The notes beneath the pieces are model-generated. The model worked only from the letters and a program-made list of their open reading frames with translations. It was not told the origin of the DNA and did not search any database. Below are positions 60,456 through 64,000 of a stretch of 64,000 bases of DNA, in pieces; position 1 is the first letter of the stretch, and the number at the start of each line of letters is the position of its first letter. The DNA is taken from contig CAVVGE010000005.1 in assembly GCA_963747735.1 (NCBI GenBank), forward strand, positions 558,001 through 622,000. Reading direction: 5' to 3'. A program made the position numbers and the translations under genes. Source of the DNA: AP-15 sp963747735 (lineage in GTDB: Bacteria > Pseudomonadota > Alphaproteobacteria > ATCC43930 > CGMCC-115725).

Positions 60456-61088
60456 ATGTCCGCGACAGCTCCCGCTCCGACACCCGACCCGGCAACCGGC
60501 CCGGATACCGGCCCGGCAATCGAAGTGCATTTGTTCAGCGATGACGGCCTGGTGCCGAACAACCCGGTTCTGCCGCTCGTCGTCTATCGCGGCGTGCTCG
60601 AAACCGGGCCGGCGGCGGCCGAGCGCTGCGCCGAGCGGTTTGCCGCCAATGGCTGGGGCGGCGCCTGGCGCAACGGCATCTATCCGCACCATCACTATCA
60701 CGCCACCGCGCACGAGGTGCTCGGCATCGCTGCCGGCTCTGCCCGGGTGCGGCTCGGCGGCGAGCGCGGCGAGCTGGTCAGGCTGCGTCAGGGCGACGTC
60801 GTCGTGATCCCGGCCGGGGTCGCCCACAAATGCGAGGGAGCGAGCCCCGACCTCGTCGTCGTCGGCGCCTATCCGCGCGGGCAAAGCCCGGACATGCGCA
60901 CCCCCGGCCGGCGCGAGCGCGGGCAAGCCTTGGGCGACATTGCCCGGGTGCCGACACCGTTGCGCGATCCGGTCTATGGCGAAGCGGGGCCGCTCGTCAC
61001 CCGCTGGCGGCTCGGTGAGGCGGACCGGCGCCGCGGCGCGCGCCAACGCCTCCGCGCCGCGCCCGCCGCCGATCATTCCCCCGGCTAA
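60456..61088 (+). CDS. Cupin domain protein
   Basis: A protein of 210 residues from ATG 60456. A Pro/Ala-rich N-terminus is followed by a single cupin barrel: GIYPHHHYHATAHEVLGIAA (about 80-99, with the four-histidine metal motif HHHxHxxxHE) and LRQGDVVVIPAGVAHKCE (about 115-132). Metal binding by the His cluster is expected; the activity is unknown. The SD AGGAGCAGCC precedes ATG 60456; ATG 60438 would add six residues. It is convergent with the CoA transferase gene. Confidence 0.88.
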   Translation: MSATAPAPTPDPATGPDTGPAIEVHLFSDDGLVPNNPVLPLVVYRGVLETGPAAAERCAERFAANGWGGAWRNGIYPHHHYHATAHEVLGIAAGSARVRLGGERGELVRLRQGDVVVIPAGVAHKCEGASPDLVVVGAYPRGQSPDMRTPGRRERGQALGDIARVPTPLRDPVYGEAGPLVTRWRLGEADRRRGARQRLRAAPAADHSPG

Positions 61089-61103
61089 CCACCGCGCGGT
61101 CGG

Positions 61104-62291
61104 CTAAACCACCGCGCGGGTGTGCAGATCGGCGATGGCCGACGCGTTGTAGCCGAGGTCGCGCAGGATCTCGTCGCTGTGCTGGCCGAGGCCGGGCGTC
61201 GGGCGCAGCTTCTCGGGCTCGGGCGTGCGGGTCATGTTGATCGCCTGCCCCACGACCTTGATCGGCCCGAGCTTTGGATGGTCGATCGGCCGCGCCATTT
61301 CGAGGTGCTGCACCTGCGGATCGGCAAAGGTCTGGTCGATCGTATAGAGCGGGCCGCACGGCACGCCGACCTCGTTCATCAGCTCGACCCAATAGGCGCT
61401 CGGCCGCTTTTTGGTGATCTCGGCGATCCGCTCGTTCAGCGCCTTCCTATTTTTCGAGCGCTGCGGGCCGGTGGCGTAATCGGGATCCTGCAGCAATTGC
61501 GGCGCGTCTGCCGCCTCGCAAAAGCGGCGGAACATCTGGTCGCCCGAAGCGGCGATATTGATCTGCCCATCGGCGGTCGGGAACAGGCCCGTGGGGATGC
61601 CGGTCGGATGGTCGTTGCCGGCCTGCTTTGCGACCTCGCCGGCCATCAGCCAGCGCGAGGCCTGGAAATCGAGCATGAAAATCTGCGCTTCGAGCAGCGA
61701 GGTATGGACCCACTGCCCCTCGCCCGAGGTCTCGCGCTCGATCAGCGCCATCAGCATCGCCTGGGCCAGCAGCAGACCGGCGCACAAATCATCGATCGGG
61801 ATGCCGACCCGCACCGGCCCCTGCCCCGGAAAGCCGGTGATCGACATCAGCCCGCCCATCCCCTGAGCGATCTGGTCCACCCCCGGCCGCTTCGCATAGG
61901 GCCCGGTCTGGCCAAAGCCCGAGATGCTGCCATAGACGATGCGCGGGTTGATCTTCTTCACTGATTCGTAATCGACGCCGAGCCGATGCTTGACCGCCGA
62001 GCGGAAATTCTCGACGATGACATCGGCCTTCTCGGCCAATTTCATAAAGATTGCGAGCCCGTCCTTGGTTTTCAGGTCGAGGGTCAGGCTGCGCTTGTTG
62101 CGGTGCAGGTTCTGAAAGTCGAAACCCTCGCGCCTGGAGCCCGTCACATCGCGGCCGTCATCGCCGCGCTGCTCGATCTTGATGACATTGGCGCCCCAAT
62201 CGGCGAGCTGGCGCACCGCCGTGGGCCCCGCCCTCGCATGGGTCAGGTCGAGCACGGTATATTTCGAAAGGGGCAAGGTTCCGATGCTCAC
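61104..62291 (-). CDS. CaiB/BaiF CoA-transferase family protein (second copy)
   Basis: A family III CoA transferase of 395 residues starting at GTG 62291 (SIGTLPLSKYTVLDLTHARA), supported by AAAGGACC nine bases upstream; a longer ATG frame exists but adds unrelated sequence. Conserved parts are ADWGANVIKIEQRG (about 31-44), NKRSLTLDLKTKDG (about 64-77), YESVKKINPRIVYGSISGFG (about 105-124) and a C-terminal RPTPGLGQHSDEILRDLGY. The position of the catalytic Asp is taken by HTSLLEAQIFMLD-type sequence in which Glu precedes Ala (SLLEAQ); the canonical Asp is therefore not obvious. It is a paralogue of 41519 but in a different neighbourhood. Confidence 0.9.
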   Translation of the reverse strand: MSIGTLPLSKYTVLDLTHARAGPTAVRQLADWGANVIKIEQRGDDGRDVTGSRREGFDFQNLHRNKRSLTLDLKTKDGLAIFMKLAEKADVIVENFRSAVKHRLGVDYESVKKINPRIVYGSISGFGQTGPYAKRPGVDQIAQGMGGLMSITGFPGQGPVRVGIPIDDLCAGLLLAQAMLMALIERETSGEGQWVHTSLLEAQIFMLDFQASRWLMAGEVAKQAGNDHPTGIPTGLFPTADGQINIAASGDQMFRRFCEAADAPQLLQDPDYATGPQRSKNRKALNERIAEITKKRPSAYWVELMNEVGVPCGPLYTIDQTFADPQVQHLEMARPIDHPKLGPIKVVGQAINMTRTPEPEKLRPTPGLGQHSDEILRDLGYNASAIADLHTRAVV

Positions 62292-62455
62292 AATCGCGGT
62301 CCTTTTTCTGGTTCCGACTACCCGGCAGCCGAGCGGGCGCTGCCGCTCCCGGCACGACGGCTGGCTTCTGCGCCAACTGTCGCGCCTCGGGCGCGCCGAG
62401 GTCAAGCTGTGTGTCGGGTCTGCTTGAGCCGTTGCGGCAGCTGCGATATCCCAGG

Positions 62456-64000
62456 TCAAGGGCGATAGGGCCGGTGCGGCGCGCGGCGCAGGACGATCCG
62501 GTCCGGCTCGGCCGGATGGCGCGTGTTGCAGACGACAGTGATGACGACGCGCTCGGCCCAGGCATAGCGCACCAGCGCCTCGATCGACGGCTCGCGGCTG
62601 CGGTAGACGCGTTCGCGGTCGTGCTCCGTCAGCAAGGCAAAGCCGGCAAAGTCGCCGAACCGGTCGTAGACGACGCCGTTGACCTTGCCGGTCGCCATAT
62701 GCTCGCGGTCATGGTCGCGCCCAGGGCCGCGCTGCGGCGGCGGACCGTAAGACCCCCAGGGCGACGGCTCGATCGACCCGGGGTTGCCGCCGAGCCCGCC
62801 GATGCGCCCCTCGACCAGGCCGAGATAGCGCTGCAGCACCGGGATCCAGCGATCCGCGGACGGCAGCTGCGACAGGCGCCATTTGATGATCGAATAGGTG
62901 TTCTCTTCGAGCGGCAGCATAACCGCCGCCGTCGTAACCGGGATGCGCACCGCGAAGCTGCCGACCACATAGCGCCAGTTGCGCATCGGCGCTCGTTTGG
63001 ACGCCGGTTGTGCCGCCGGCCGGCCCTCGATCGGCGGCGGCGCAGGGGGTGCTGGCGCTGGCGTGCTGCGCCGGGTCGAGATGCGTCGCACGGTGATCGT
63101 GAAAATCTCGCCCGACGTCACGCCCGGCGGCAAATCCACCGTGAACAGGCCGGCATAGTTGGCGCCCGTCCCGGCCGGGATCGGCACGCTGGTGATGCCG
63201 CGCGGCACCGTGCATTGGATCGTGTGCGCATCGGCGGCCGACAGCTGGTGCGTCGAATAAAGCTGGTCCGCCAGCGCCAGCACGCCGGCGGCAGCGACCG
63301 TCGGCCAATAGATGCTGGCGGTCGACCCCACCGGGGTGTTGCCCCAGTCGATCATCAGCTCGTCGGGATAATTCAGCAGCTGGCCGGTCCCCGGCGCCGG
63401 GCCCGGCCGGGTGTCGAAGGTCTGCGGCACCCGATGCGTCGATGCCGGGCCGGGATTGTCGGAGAACGTGACCTGCAGGTTGCGCTGGGCGAAGGTGTCG
63501 GAATATTCCGGTCCCAGCAGCACGCCGGAGCCGGTCGGATAGGGCGCATCGTCATAGACGAGCTGGGCGACGATGCAGCTGTGGGTGCTGGGCAGCAGGC
63601 TCTGCACCGAACGCGTTCCGGCGCCGGTCGTGATCGTGTTGGCGGTCGGGTAGAGGTTCAAATAGCAGCCATAATACGCCCAGGATTGGCCGCTCGCCCC
63701 GATCGCCACCGGCTGGTTGTTGATGCTGTTGCCGGCATAGTCGGTATTGGCGGCAAAATCGCTGTTGGACTCGTAATTGCCGGTGGCGAAGAACGGGATG
63801 GTGACATTGCCGACGCCGAGCTGGGGGGCGAGCGGCTGCCCCTCGGCATCGAGCGTGGACGGGTAGGTCAGCAGGTTGTAGTCGGTGTCGCTCGTCTGCG
63901 CCGCAAACAGGCGGAACAGCACGCGGACATTGGCGTCCGAGCTGGTGCTCGGGGTGCCGCTGAGGCGAACCTTGGCGACCGCGAAATTGTAGTTGGCGAA
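62456..64000 (-). CDS. Unknown protein, 5' end beyond the window (partial)
   Basis: At least 514 residues; the frame is open through the right edge, so the true start lies outside. The visible N-terminal part has NYNFAVAKVRLSGTPSTSSD, ANVRVLFRLFAAQTSDTDYN, then NSINNQPVAIGASGQSWAYYG, and further MIDWGNTPVGSTASIYWPTV. A Pro/Ala-rich linker (about residue 325 of the visible part) separates it from a C-terminal half with IPVTTAAVMLPLEENTYSII and RYLGLVEGRIGGLGGNPGSI. I recognise no family with certainty; it looks like a large extracytoplasmic or phage-tail-like beta protein. The stop at 62456 is 164 bases upstream of the CoA transferase start on the same strand. Confidence 0.7.
   Translation of the reverse strand, partial: FANYNFAVAKVRLSGTPSTSSDANVRVLFRLFAAQTSDTDYNLLTYPSTLDAEGQPLAPQLGVGNVTIPFFATGNYESNSDFAANTDYAGNSINNQPVAIGASGQSWAYYGCYLNLYPTANTITTGAGTRSVQSLLPSTHSCIVAQLVYDDAPYPTGSGVLLGPEYSDTFAQRNLQVTFSDNPGPASTHRVPQTFDTRPGPAPGTGQLLNYPDELMIDWGNTPVGSTASIYWPTVAAAGVLALADQLYSTHQLSAADAHTIQCTVPRGITSVPIPAGTGANYAGLFTVDLPPGVTSGEIFTITVRRISTRRSTPAPAPPAPPPIEGRPAAQPASKRAPMRNWRYVVGSFAVRIPVTTAAVMLPLEENTYSIIKWRLSQLPSADRWIPVLQRYLGLVEGRIGGLGGNPGSIEPSPWGSYGPPPQRGPGRDHDREHMATGKVNGVVYDRFGDFAGFALLTEHDRERVYRSREPSIEALVRYAWAERVVITVVCNTRHPAEPDRIVLRRAPHRPYRP

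Noticed and set aside
62456..62700. Frame overlap between the last gene and the CoA transferase upstream frame
   Set aside because: The apparent overlap comes from the long ATG frame of the CoA transferase; with the GTG start at 62291 the genes do not overlap.

Overview
The window is high-GC DNA (one sampled line of the molybdenum hydroxylase gene, 20041-20100, is 45/60 G+C) with the gene content of an alphaproteobacterium, probably Rhodospirillales or Hyphomicrobiales: a hopanoid-type glycosyltransferase, Liv-type and PF04392-type uptake systems, CaiB/BaiF CoA transferases, an encapsulated-ferritin cargo, PRC-barrel and glycine-zipper proteins. This placement is an inference from gene content; there is no rRNA, complete tRNA or ribosomal protein gene to confirm it.

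Layout. 1-3000: a YkoP-like protein, an HpnB-like glycosyltransferase and a frame-broken AI-2E-type permease. 3013-12937 (minus): one long branched-chain-amino-acid-type ABC transporter operon, livG-livF-livH-livM followed by five tandem paralogous Tat-exported substrate-binding proteins, one of them frame-broken. 13.2-16.3 kb: a peptidoglycan-binding protein, a CoxG-like protein and a frame-broken ThDP enzyme. 16.3-19.6 kb: accessory patch with a DUF5681 protein, an XRE-ImmA/IrrE metalloprotease with an unknown partner gene, and small proteins. 19.8-25.4 kb: a lone CoxL-like molybdenum hydroxylase and a 1050-residue repeat/RTX-like surface protein. 25.4-27.7 kb: a divergent pair of 2-hydroxyacid enzymes. 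27.96-31.4 kb (minus): a compact, lower-GC cassette of a beta-class DNA methyltransferase, a MORC/MutL-like GHKL ATPase and a Rossmann-like protein with overlapping genes; this is the best candidate for an undescribed restriction or defence system here. 31.8-39.9 kb: catabolic genes (acyl-CoA dehydrogenase-like flavoprotein, M19 dipeptidase, dienelactone hydrolase, FAD oxidoreductase, CMD protein, Rieske protein, MHS transporter). 40.1-41.3 kb: a low-GC, frame-broken HNH nuclease gene. 41.5-49.2 kb: CoA transferase, substrate-binding proteins, acyl-CoA dehydrogenase, small envelope proteins and an inverted array of a 17-bp repeat. 49.3-54.8 kb: CmcJ-like protein, orphan encapsulated ferritin, a 26-residue membrane peptide, PRC-barrel protein, a second AI-2E permease and a membrane protein. 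55.0-60.2 kb: sugar-nucleotide genes (epimerase, wecB, wecC) with small envelope proteins. 60.4-64 kb: cupin, CoA transferase and a partial unknown protein.

How the genes connect. The Liv operon, the other substrate-binding proteins and the MHS permease point to scavenging of organic acids and amino acids, which the CoA transferases, acyl-CoA dehydrogenases, hydroxyacid dehydrogenases and hydrolases would process. wecB and wecC convert UDP-GlcNAc to UDP-ManNAcA for an envelope polysaccharide. Five otherwise well-preserved genes are each interrupted by one or two single-base indels, several next to short homopolymers. That pattern is as compatible with residual long-read assembly error as with real gene decay, and it affects how every broken gene here should be read.
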